NCBI GenBank assembly: GCA_013141115.1
Contig: JABFRP010000003.1
Span: 248,001 to 312,000, forward strand
DNA from: Ferruginibacter sp.
GTDB taxonomy: Bacteria; Bacteroidota; Bacteroidia; Chitinophagales; Chitinophagaceae
DNA length: 64,000 nt
Direction: 5' to 3'
The notes under the pieces were generated by a model that worked only from the letters and a program-made list of their open reading frames with translations, was not told the DNA's origin and ran no database searches. Numbering within the stretch: position 1 is the first letter of the stretch; each line of letters begins with the position of its first letter. The translations under genes were made by a program, and so were the position numbers. Shown piece after piece: positions 25,040-33,398 of this stretch.

Positions 25040-26317
25040 ATGAAAGCAAATTTTACATCTATTTCTAAATTATTTACGCTTACCGTAATGCTTACTTTAG
25101 GTATTGCAAAAACAAATGCACAATGTATAGCGCCAGCAATGGTTTGGCAAAATGCTGTTTTAGTTAGTGGTACTGCCGGGCAACCTAATGCGGTATATAA
25201 ATTTTCTTCAGTAACCGCAGGTGTAGATGCTTTGGTAACGCTTAAGTCGTTGGTTAACGGCGCTACTCTTAGCAATATAGATGACAATAGTTTTGGTTAT
25301 AATGCGGCCTGGCAACCAGTTGTAAAAACGCACACAGCCCAGGTTGCTGCAAGTTCTTATGCCGAATTTAGAATAGAATTTCAAAATGCTTCCAATGGCT
25401 CAAGCCATAATTATAACTGTTTTCAATTATCTTTTATAGATGTAGACGGAGATGGACAGCATGTGAGAGAATTTGTTGCTGCTAAAAACCCTGATAGCGT
25501 AACGGTTTCTCAAACTACAGTATTAACATTAACATCTTTTAGTGGAAATATGGTTCAGGCTACCGGTCCAATAGCTAATTATACTAATATTGATACTTCG
25601 GCCTGGAACACTAATATTAATTTCAGGTATTCTAATACCGATAAAGTGCAAGAAGTTAGAATAGGTAGTACTACCCATAACAGCTTCACGGTTCAGGATC
25701 GTTTTACTTGTGGCTTTTTTCAACAAATTTCAATGCCTGTCATTTCAATGTTGCCAGTAAAGTATTTTTCTTTTGATGCAGTAGCAGTTGATAAAGCAGT
25801 AGTATTAAGCTGGATTACAGCAGAAGAGATCAATAATAATCATTTTGAAGTAGAGCGTTCTGTTGATGGAACTAATTTTACAACTATTGGCCTGGTGCTG
25901 GATGGGTTTGAAAATGGCACTAAAAAGAATTACAAGTTTAAAGATAATGCTGTAGAGTTACAATCAAAAACGGTGGTTTATTATCGCTTGAAACAGGTGG
26001 ATAATAATGGTAAAATAACTTACACCAATACATTAGTAGTAAAATTGCAGGCAAAAGCCGGTATGGTGGTGCAAACAACACCCAATCCTTTTGTAGAAAA
26101 TATAACGGTAAGTTTCAGTTCAACAGAGAGCGGCAGTGCAGAAATAAATATCATAAGTGTTACCGGTCAAAAAATATTTACCAAACAATCAACTGTAAGT
26201 AAAGGTTATAACTCTTTGCAATTGAGCGGTCTTGGTAAACTTGCCCCTGGTATGTACATAGCTCAGTTAACTATGAATGGCGTAGTAACAGGTACTCAAA
26301 AAATTATTAAAAACTAA
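25040..26317 (+). CDS. T9SS type A sorting-domain surface protein
   Basis: A 425-residue exported protein. ATG 25040 begins a signal peptide closely like that of the previous gene (MKANFTS versus MKTNFTL); the longer upstream frame is not credible. A beta-rich unknown domain fills residues 30-235. An FN3-like module follows (VVLSWITAEEINNNHFEVERS). A type A sorting domain from about residue 345 has TTPNPFVENITVSF, GLGKLAPGMYIAQL and a basic end (KIIKN). T9SS would export it across the outer membrane and cleave the tail. Confidence 0.85.
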   Translation: MKANFTSISKLFTLTVMLTLGIAKTNAQCIAPAMVWQNAVLVSGTAGQPNAVYKFSSVTAGVDALVTLKSLVNGATLSNIDDNSFGYNAAWQPVVKTHTAQVAASSYAEFRIEFQNASNGSSHNYNCFQLSFIDVDGDGQHVREFVAAKNPDSVTVSQTTVLTLTSFSGNMVQATGPIANYTNIDTSAWNTNINFRYSNTDKVQEVRIGSTTHNSFTVQDRFTCGFFQQISMPVISMLPVKYFSFDAVAVDKAVVLSWITAEEINNNHFEVERSVDGTNFTTIGLVLDGFENGTKKNYKFKDNAVELQSKTVVYYRLKQVDNNGKITYTNTLVVKLQAKAGMVVQTTPNPFVENITVSFSSTESGSAEINIISVTGQKIFTKQSTVSKGYNSLQLSGLGKLAPGMYIAQLTMNGVVTGTQKIIKN

Positions 26318-26346
26318 TTATAACCAAGCACAAAGGAAGGTTTACA

Positions 26347-26379
26347 GGAGTTGCTGGTTTACCCTAACCGGCAACCTCC
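26347..26379 (+). other. Strong RNA hairpin downstream of the T9SS protein gene
   Basis: Arms GGA-GTTGC-T-GGTT and AACC-G-GCAAC-C-TCC fold into a stem of about 13 pairs (one T-G wobble, one bulged C) with a 6-nt loop. It is not followed by a T-run, so it is more likely a 3'-end stabiliser or processing site than a terminator. Confidence 0.6.
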
Positions 26380-26428
26380 TTACCTCTGACTAACTGCATT
26401 TTTAATTAACTAATTAATTTTACCATAT

Positions 26429-26587
26429 ATGAAAAAGATAATAAACTTATTAATGGCCGGAGAGTTTATCGCACAGTTACAACAAAGTTTAGGGATGAAA
26501 AGTGGGGTAGCGGTAAAGTACAGTTTTCAACCTTTACCATCATATTGGGAAATGAATGCGGGGCAGCAACTAAAAAATATGCGCTAA
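26429..26587 (+). CDS. Possible 52-aa small protein
   Basis: A short ATG frame encoding a peptide that begins MKKIINLLMAGEFIAQLQQ and ends QQLKNMR. It lies between two structured RNA segments. It has no signal peptide or family resemblance. It may be a real small gene, a leader peptide for the downstream structured RNA, or chance. Confidence 0.35.
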   Translation: MKKIINLLMAGEFIAQLQQSLGMKSGVAVKYSFQPLPSYWEMNAGQQLKNMR

Positions 26588-26607
26588 AAAGCAAATAATT
26601 ATATGAA

Positions 26608-26766
26608 ATGTTAAAGCCAGCAAAATAAAATTTAACATTAGGCGTTTACTAGAAACCCAAAAGACGAGTAAACGTTGTTAGTGCTTGGTTTACGAAGTTT
26701 TCTTTGGGGGTTACAGAATCGAAAGATTCTTAACAAAAGCCGCATTTCTATGTGGCTTTTTTGTTT
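26608..26766 (+). ncRNA. Putative structured RNA ending in an intrinsic terminator
   Basis: Four consecutive hairpins are readable. ATGTTAAA (26608-26615) pairs with TTTAACAT (26631-26638). CGTTTACT (26643-26650) pairs with AGTAAACG (26667-26674). GTTA-c-AGAATC (26710-26720) closes a GAAA tetraloop with GATTCT-TAAC (26725-26734). AAAAGCCGCA (26735-26744) pairs with TGTGGCTTTT (26751-26760), followed by TTGTTTT. CCCAAA in the second loop (26656-26661) can pair with TTTGGG (26703-26708), a pseudoknot. GTAAAC (26668-26673) could instead pair with GTTTAC at 26689-26694. It is not recognised as a known RNA family. Confidence 0.5.
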
Positions 26767-26913
26767 TGGGTAACACCGTGTTTTATTGGGGGCAATTTTT
26801 TTACGCTGGATCTCAGGTATCCAAAATAATTGTGTTAGCACGTTTTACAAAATTTCAAAAGTAAAAACAATTAATAAAATCTTTCAATAAGACAAAAAAC
26901 TGAATGTTATCAA

Positions 26914-26947
26914 AAAAAGCCCCTTCTACAGAGGCCTTTTTCGCTTT
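26914..26947 (+). terminator. Second terminator-like hairpin
   Basis: AAAAAG-C-CC and GG-C-CTTTTT form a stem with one C-C mismatch around a loop of about ten bases, then a T-rich run. It lies 150 bp after the RNA terminator at 26735-26766 and upstream of the adhesin gene. Confidence 0.5.
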
Positions 26948-27032
26948 TTTTCTATACATTTACCTATCCTCTTTCCTGTTTAAAACTTGTTAATTCTTTT
27001 TATCCTCTGCAGGCAATACAACCCCCCAAACC

Positions 27033-27057
27033 AGCATCCGTAAACCGGGCTTTTTTA
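27033..27057 (+). terminator. Third terminator-like hairpin, just before the adhesin gene
   Basis: AGC-at-CCG and CGG-GCT form a small G/C-rich stem followed by TTTTTT, ending 31 bp before the ATG at 27088. It is a weak hairpin but placed where it could attenuate adhesin transcription. Confidence 0.35.
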
Positions 27058-27087
27058 TTATTTGAACAACGTTTTAGACAAAAACAC

Positions 27088-30000
27088 ATGAGAAAAATTA
27101 TACTGCTGTTTATTACCGCTATTATTTCATTTACAAGTTTTGGGCAAGAGTTTAGTAACAAAGGAAAAGATTTTTATTTATGTTTTCCAAGTCATGTTCC
27201 CCAAAATGTAACGACTGCTTTGCCTGTGTTAAGTATTTATATCACATCAGATCAGGCAAGTACAGGAACCATAGTTATGACAAATGGTGCGTTCTCTGCA
27301 ACATTTAATCTTAATGCGGGCAATAATTTTTTTCAGGAGATACAAATACTATCTAACGTTGGGCAGGTATTAAATAGTGAATCAAATGCTATTAGTAAAA
27401 AATCTATCAGGGTTAAAACGGATGTGGGGCAGCCTTCAGTGGTAGTTTATGCTCAACAATGGGCAGGAGCAAGGAGTGCCGCAACTTTAGTATTGCCTGT
27501 AACTGTATTGGGAAAAAAATATTATGCAGTTAGCTCGTCTCAAGACGGTACCGGAGGTAATGGCTCCTATCAAACTAAATCGCATTTTCAAGTTATTGCC
27601 ATTAAGGATAATACTGTAATAGAAATAAGTCCATTATTCAACGGTATTAAACAAGGAACCTTTACAGTAACGCTTCCTTTGGCGGGTGATATGTACCAAT
27701 ACGAACCTTCGAGCAATGCTGTAGATATTACTGGTAGTTATATAGAATCAATTGCAAGTGGTTCTGGAGGTTGCTTACCCATAGCAGTTTTTTCAGGTTC
27801 TGGTAATGTAAGAATAGGGACACAAGGTTGTTCTGCGGGAAGTATTAATTCATATGATCCAATATGGCAACAAAATTATCCTATAAGTACTTGGGGAAAA
27901 AATTTTGGCTTTATTCCTTTTACAAATTTTAGTAATGGAAATCCATATCGTATTATGGCATCAGAAAGTAATACGAACGTTTACATTAATGGCGCCTTTG
28001 TTGCCAATTTAAATGCCAGTGATATTTATCCTGCGAATTATTCAATCTACCTACCAGTTTTACCTTCCGGACAGCCAACAAATATTTCGGCAGATAAACC
28101 AATCTCTGTTACTCAATACCTGCAAAGTAATGCATGTGCTGGCGCTCCAGGAGGAAGTCAAGGTGATCCAGACATGGTTATATTAAACCCAATTGAACAA
28201 AACATAAAAGATATAACAGTATTTTCATCGTCAACCCAAGCAATAACACAGCGATTTGTAAACGTACTTATCAAGACGAATGCTACCGGAAGTTTTAGAA
28301 TTAATGGAGGTTTACCAACTACAACGTGGCAGCCATCTGTTAATTTACCTGGTTATTCATATTTACAAGGCGAGCCGTTTCCGGGAACTGGTTCTTACAG
28401 ATTAGTTGCTGATAGTGGCTTTAATGCCATTGCTTATGGATACGGTGCAAATGAATCTTATGCTTATTCTGCGGGTACTAATGTTATTGATTTAACCCAG
28501 CAATTAGAAATTTCTACGCAATACGGTATTGAAAGTACACCTTCTGTTTGTGTAGGCACTCCGTTTAAATTTAAAGTTTATTTTCCGGTGCTGCAGGTTC
28601 CTCCGGCTCCTTTTCCGTATTTTGATTCAGTTCGTTGGAGTTGTACAAGTCCTGCAGTATCTCCCAATAACTTCCCCATTACCACAACAACAGTTCCAGA
28701 CTCTACCAATATAAGAAATGGTAAATCAGTAAACTGGTATTCGTTACCGGGTTTTTATAATTTTACTACACCAGGAACATATACAGTAACTGTAACTACA
28801 TATAAGAGTACCACCGAAGGTTGTGGTAGTGAACAGGATTTTGATTTTCAGGTAGTGGTATCTAACCCGCCGGCACCAAGTTTTACAGCTACACAACCGG
28901 GCTGTTATTTGGAGCCTGTACAGTTTACTGAAACCACACCGCAAATACCTAAGGCAACTTATATGTGGTTCTGGGATTTTGGAGATGGTTCTCCTTATGT
29001 ATTTACAAAAAATCCGCAGCATATTTATGCAGCTCCGGGAACATATACCGCAAGATATTCGGCTGTAACTACACCGGGTTGTATAAGTGATACCGTTTCT
29101 GTGCAAGTGGTGGTGCCCGATGTACCATTGGCAACAATAAGTACAGGAACAGCAGTTTGCTTAAATGCCCCATCACCCACTATAACCTTTACAGGCTCGG
29201 AAGGTAGATCTCCTTATGAGTTTACTTATACTATTAATGGTACTCCGCAGCCGCCGGTTGTAAGTAATGCAGCAGGCATTTATACCATAACCGGTATTCC
29301 TACAAATGCAGCAGGCATATTTACTTATAATTTAACCGGGGTTAAAAATGTTGGTTCAACAATTTGTACCAAGGTAATTACAGGGCAATTGGCAGCAATA
29401 ACAGTAAATCCATTACCTGTTGCTCAAATAGTGGGTGGAGCAATAGCTTGTTTAAATGGACCATCACCCACCATTACCTTTACCGGTTCTGGCGGAACGG
29501 CACCTTATACATTTGCTTATACTATTAATGGCATACCGCAAACCCCAATTGTGAGTAACGCAGCAGGTGTTGCTACAATAGCAGCACCAACAACAGCGGC
29601 AGGGGCGTTTGCTTATTCTGTAACATTGATCACTGATAACAGCACCACATTATGCAGCCAGGCATTTAACAATGTAAACACCACAGTTACTATTAATGCA
29701 TTACCTGCGGCAGTAATAAGTGGAAGTGCAACAGCCGTATGTTTAAATGCAACATCGCCAACTATTACTTTTACCGGATCTGCAGGTACAGCACCTTATA
29801 CTTTTAATTATACACTTAACGGGGCACCACAAGCACCTGTAGTGAGTAATGCTGCTGGTGTATATACCATAACAGTTCCTACAAATATTGCAGGGCCATT
29901 TGCTTACGTACTAACCAGTGTTCAGGAGGGAAGTGCCAATGCCTGTATTCAACCTGCTGTTACCGGCCAATCGGCAACAATTACAATTAACCCAATACCA

Positions 30001-33000
30001 ACTGCAATAATAGCGGGGGCAACAACAGTATGTTTAAATGCAACATCACCCACAGTTACGTTTACAGGTTCAGGTGGTACAGCACCTTATACATTTGCTT
30101 ATACCATTAACGGAATACCGCAAGCACCAGCGGTAAGCAATATTGCAGGAATAGCGACAATACCAGCTGCAACTACTGTTGCAGGCCCATTTGTATATGC
30201 AATAACAACAGTTACCGATGCCAGCAGCACGCTCTGCAGCCAAACACTAAACAATGTAAACACTACAATTAATATAAGCCCATTGCCAACAGCTGCAATT
30301 AGTGGGGCAGCAACAGTGTGTATCAATGCAGCATCACCCACCATTACTTTTACCGGGGCAGGCGGTATAGCACCTTATATATTTACTTATACTATTAATG
30401 GAGCACCGCAAGCACCAGTTGTAAGCAATGCCGCAGGTGTGTATACAATAGCTGTTCCTACCGCTACTGCTGGTCCTTTTAATTATGCTTTAGTAAGCGT
30501 TCAGGAAAGTGGACCAAATACCTGTATCCAACCAAATCTTACAGGTCAGTCAGCAATAATAACTGTAAATGCTTTACCCACAGCAGTAATTGGCGCAGCA
30601 ACCAATACTGTATGTTTAAATGCAACTTCTCCTTCAATTACATTTACCGGTTCTGGCGGCACTGCACCATATACATTTATTTACACACTTAACGGTGTAC
30701 CGCAACCGCCGGTGGTGAGTAACGCCGGGGGCACATATACTATTACGGTTCCTACAACCATTACTGGTCCATTTACTTATGTATTAACCAGCGTTCAGGA
30801 AGGAAGTGCTAATGCATGTATTCAGCCAAATGTTACCGGTCAATCGGCCACTGTAACTGTAAATCCTTTGCCCACTGCTGTAATAGCAGGAGCAACCACG
30901 GTTTGTTTAAATGCAACATCACCAACCGTTACTTTTACGGGCTCGGGAAGTACGGCACCTTATACTTTTGCTTATACTATTAATGGTGTACCGCAAGCTC
31001 CTGCAGTAAGTAATTTGGCAGGCATTGCAACAGTAACTGCACCAACTACCATTGCAGGGCCGTTTGTTTATTCTATTACTTCGGTTACAGATGCCAGTGC
31101 TACTTCATGCAGCAAACCATTAACCAATGTAACTACTACTATTAATGTAAGTCCGTTGCCCACTGCTGCAATAGCGGGTGCAACAGCAGTATGTTTAAAT
31201 GCACCATCACCCACCATCATCTTTACTGGTTCCGGTGGCGCTGCTCCTTATACATTTACTTATACTATTAACGGTGTACCGCAGGCACCAGTAGTAAGTA
31301 ATGCGGCGGGCACCTATAGCATAGCAGTTCCTACCGCTACTGCTGGTCCCTTTAATTATGCTTTGGTAAGTGTGCAGGAGAGTGGCCCCAATGCTTGTAT
31401 ACGCCCTAACATTAGCGGCCAATCAGCAACGGTAACAGTAAATCCTTTACCTGTAGCATCAATTGCTACTGCAACAACTGATGTTTGCTTAAATGCAGCA
31501 TCACCTTCAATTACGTTTACGGGTACTGGTGGTACTGCGCCATATACTTTTAATTATACCATCAATGGCGCACCACAAGCACCATTAATTAGTAATGGTG
31601 CAGGTATAGCCTTACTACCTGTTTCCACTACCACAGCAAATACTTTTGTATATGCACTAACCAGTGTTAGTGATGGTACTGCTACAGCCTGTGCTCAAAA
31701 TCAAAATGGAACAGCCACTGTTATTGTTCATCCATTACCAACGGCTTTAATAAGCGGAAATATTGAAGTGTGCCAGAATGCAACTTCACCTGGTGTTACT
31801 TTTACCGGGGCAAACGGCACGGCACCGTATACTTTCACTTATTCAGTAAATGGAGGGGCAGATCAAACAGTAACCACCGCCGTGGGTAATTCGGTAACCG
31901 TTTTACAATCTACTGCAACTGCAGGTACATACACTTATTTATTAAAGAGCGTAAACGAAAGCAGCGCTACCGGTTGTAGTCAGTTACAAAATGGAACTGT
32001 GGCTGTAAAAGTTAATCCATTACCAACAGCTGCAATCAGTGGTTCAAAATTAATTTGTATCAATACTGCATCTCCTGATGTTACATTCACCGGTGCAAAC
32101 GGAACAACACCTTATACATTCCGCTATCGCATTAATGGCGGCGCATTACAAACCATTACTACTACCGGTACCAATACTTCTGTAACAGTGCCTGTTGCAA
32201 CTAATGCAGCAGGTGTATTTAATTATACATTGGAAGATGTTCGTGATGGTAGCACCACAGCCTGTTTACAATCGCAAACCGGTAATGCAACTATTACTAT
32301 CAGTAATGTCTTTCCTAATCCCGCTTTTGCATTTAGCGACCCGGTATGTTTACCTAATGCATTGGTGCAATTTCAAAATCAAACCACCATTGCTGATGGT
32401 TCGGCAATGACTTATTTGTGGAACTTTGGAGATGGATCAGCTACATCAACGGCATTTCAGCCATCGCATACCTATAGTAGTGTTGGCCCGTTCAACGTAC
32501 TATTACAGGCAACCAGTAATGCCGGTTGCGTAACCACTATACCTATTGCAGTAAATAGTATTCATGCACAACCTAAAGCAGCATTTAGCATTAGCAAACC
32601 TGCTGGTGTTTGTATTGGAGATGATGTTGTATTGACAGATTTAACTGATGCAAAAGATGGCGTGGTAGCACAATGGAACTGGGATCTTGGTGATGGTACA
32701 ACGGTAACTACCAATCCTATTACCTATAAATACGGCAGTGCTAAAACTTACAACATCACTTTGTATACAGTAAACAGTTTTGGTTGCAACAGTGATACTA
32801 TTACCCAGTCATTTACGGTGCATCCGTACCCGGTAGTAGATGCAGGGCCAGACGGTATTGTGTTGGAAGGAGGGTCTTACACCCTGCAACCATCCGTAAC
32901 AGGAAACGACCTGCAGTATTTGTGGAGTCCTTCTACCTATTTAAATAGCACCACTATTGCAACACCAACGGCAAATATTATGCTGAACGATATTACTTAT

Positions 33001-33333
33001 AAATTGGTGGTTACCGGAAGGGGAGGATGTGAAGCTGCACCTGATTATGTATTTATAAAAGTGTTGAAAGCACCGCAAATACCTAATACCTTTACACCAA
33101 ACGGCGATGGTATTAATGAGTTGTGGTTGATAGATTATTTAGATACTTATCCTAACTGTAAAGTGCAGGTATTTACCAGAACCGGGAAATTGGTATTTGA
33201 ATCAAAAGGATACAAAACACCATGGAATGGTAAATTTAATGGTAAGCCATTACCATTTGATACTTATTATTATATTATTGAACCTGAAAATGGACGAAAA
33301 CCAATGACAGGATATGTTACCATAGTTAAGTAA
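27088..33333 (+). CDS. Giant surface adhesin: IgGFc-binding-like head, 11 Ig-like repeats, PKD, T9SS type B tail
   Basis: A 2081-residue exported protein with a signal peptide (residues 1-19). Residues 20-470 resemble the IgGFc-binding N-terminal domain (SNKGKDFYLCFPSH at its start). A PKD domain near 600-675 has WDFGDGSPYV. Eleven Ig-like repeats of about 97 residues run from about 690 to 1750, each with VCLNATSPTITFTGS and GTAPYTFAYTINGVP-type motifs. Two more PKD modules follow (NFGDGSA, DLGDGTT). The C-terminus (about 1997-2081) is the gliding-motility/CHU_C type B sorting domain, beginning IPNTFTPNGDGINE. It is probably a surface adhesin exported by T9SS, with the adjacent PorP/SprF-like protein as outer-membrane partner. 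Confidence 0.88.
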   Translation: MRKIILLFITAIISFTSFGQEFSNKGKDFYLCFPSHVPQNVTTALPVLSIYITSDQASTGTIVMTNGAFSATFNLNAGNNFFQEIQILSNVGQVLNSESNAISKKSIRVKTDVGQPSVVVYAQQWAGARSAATLVLPVTVLGKKYYAVSSSQDGTGGNGSYQTKSHFQVIAIKDNTVIEISPLFNGIKQGTFTVTLPLAGDMYQYEPSSNAVDITGSYIESIASGSGGCLPIAVFSGSGNVRIGTQGCSAGSINSYDPIWQQNYPISTWGKNFGFIPFTNFSNGNPYRIMASESNTNVYINGAFVANLNASDIYPANYSIYLPVLPSGQPTNISADKPISVTQYLQSNACAGAPGGSQGDPDMVILNPIEQNIKDITVFSSSTQAITQRFVNVLIKTNATGSFRINGGLPTTTWQPSVNLPGYSYLQGEPFPGTGSYRLVADSGFNAIAYGYGANESYAYSAGTNVIDLTQQLEISTQYGIESTPSVCVGTPFKFKVYFPVLQVPPAPFPYFDSVRWSCTSPAVSPNNFPITTTTVPDSTNIRNGKSVNWYSLPGFYNFTTPGTYTVTVTTYKSTTEGCGSEQDFDFQVVVSNPPAPSFTATQPGCYLEPVQFTETTPQIPKATYMWFWDFGDGSPYVFTKNPQHIYAAPGTYTARYSAVTTPGCISDTVSVQVVVPDVPLATISTGTAVCLNAPSPTITFTGSEGRSPYEFTYTINGTPQPPVVSNAAGIYTITGIPTNAAGIFTYNLTGVKNVGSTICTKVITGQLAAITVNPLPVAQIVGGAIACLNGPSPTITFTGSGGTAPYTFAYTINGIPQTPIVSNAAGVATIAAPTTAAGAFAYSVTLITDNSTTLCSQAFNNVNTTVTINALPAAVISGSATAVCLNATSPTITFTGSAGTAPYTFNYTLNGAPQAPVVSNAAGVYTITVPTNIAGPFAYVLTSVQEGSANACIQPAVTGQSATITINPIPTAIIAGATTVCLNATSPTVTFTGSGGTAPYTFAYTINGIPQAPAVSNIAGIATIPAATTVAGPFVYAITTVTDASSTLCSQTLNNVNTTINISPLPTAAISGAATVCINAASPTITFTGAGGIAPYIFTYTINGAPQAPVVSNAAGVYTIAVPTATAGPFNYALVSVQESGPNTCIQPNLTGQSAIITVNALPTAVIGAATNTVCLNATSPSITFTGSGGTAPYTFIYTLNGVPQPPVVSNAGGTYTITVPTTITGPFTYVLTSVQEGSANACIQPNVTGQSATVTVNPLPTAVIAGATTVCLNATSPTVTFTGSGSTAPYTFAYTINGVPQAPAVSNLAGIATVTAPTTIAGPFVYSITSVTDASATSCSKPLTNVTTTINVSPLPTAAIAGATAVCLNAPSPTIIFTGSGGAAPYTFTYTINGVPQAPVVSNAAGTYSIAVPTATAGPFNYALVSVQESGPNACIRPNISGQSATVTVNPLPVASIATATTDVCLNAASPSITFTGTGGTAPYTFNYTINGAPQAPLISNGAGIALLPVSTTTANTFVYALTSVSDGTATACAQNQNGTATVIVHPLPTALISGNIEVCQNATSPGVTFTGANGTAPYTFTYSVNGGADQTVTTAVGNSVTVLQSTATAGTYTYLLKSVNESSATGCSQLQNGTVAVKVNPLPTAAISGSKLICINTASPDVTFTGANGTTPYTFRYRINGGALQTITTTGTNTSVTVPVATNAAGVFNYTLEDVRDGSTTACLQSQTGNATITISNVFPNPAFAFSDPVCLPNALVQFQNQTTIADGSAMTYLWNFGDGSATSTAFQPSHTYSSVGPFNVLLQATSNAGCVTTIPIAVNSIHAQPKAAFSISKPAGVCIGDDVVLTDLTDAKDGVVAQWNWDLGDGTTVTTNPITYKYGSAKTYNITLYTVNSFGCNSDTITQSFTVHPYPVVDAGPDGIVLEGGSYTLQPSVTGNDLQYLWSPSTYLNSTTIATPTANIMLNDITYKLVVTGRGGCEAAPDYVFIKVLKAPQIPNTFTPNGDGINELWLIDYLDTYPNCKVQVFTRTGKLVFESKGYKTPWNGKFNGKPLPFDTYYYIIEPENGRKPMTGYVTIVK
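29155..32337 (+). repeat. Eleven tandem coding repeats of 285-294 bp
   Basis: Using the Val/Ile/Ala codon before the conserved Cys as register, units start at 29155, 29446, 29737, 30028, 30316, 30610, 30901, 31189, 31483, 31768 and 32053. Spacings are 291, 291, 291, 288, 294, 291, 288, 294, 285 and 285 bp. Units 3-5 and 6-8 share both the 291/288/294 spacing pattern and matching unit types (QEGSANAC, then TDAS...CS, then QESGPN.C), showing an 873-bp three-unit duplication. Confidence 0.9.
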
Positions 33334-33398
33334 TTTACAGGCCATAGTTGTAATGCTTATTACAGCTATGGCTTTATAAAGAAGAGCAGCTAAAAACC

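Noticed and set aside
26638-26841. Minus-strand open frame across the structured RNA
   Set aside because: Its codons simply mirror the hairpins and terminator of the plus strand; no start context or protein-like character.
29155-32337. Regularly spaced repeats that could suggest a CRISPR array or satellite DNA
   Set aside because: The 285-294 bp units stay in one open frame of a signal-peptide-bearing protein and vary mainly at the codon level; they are protein domain repeats.
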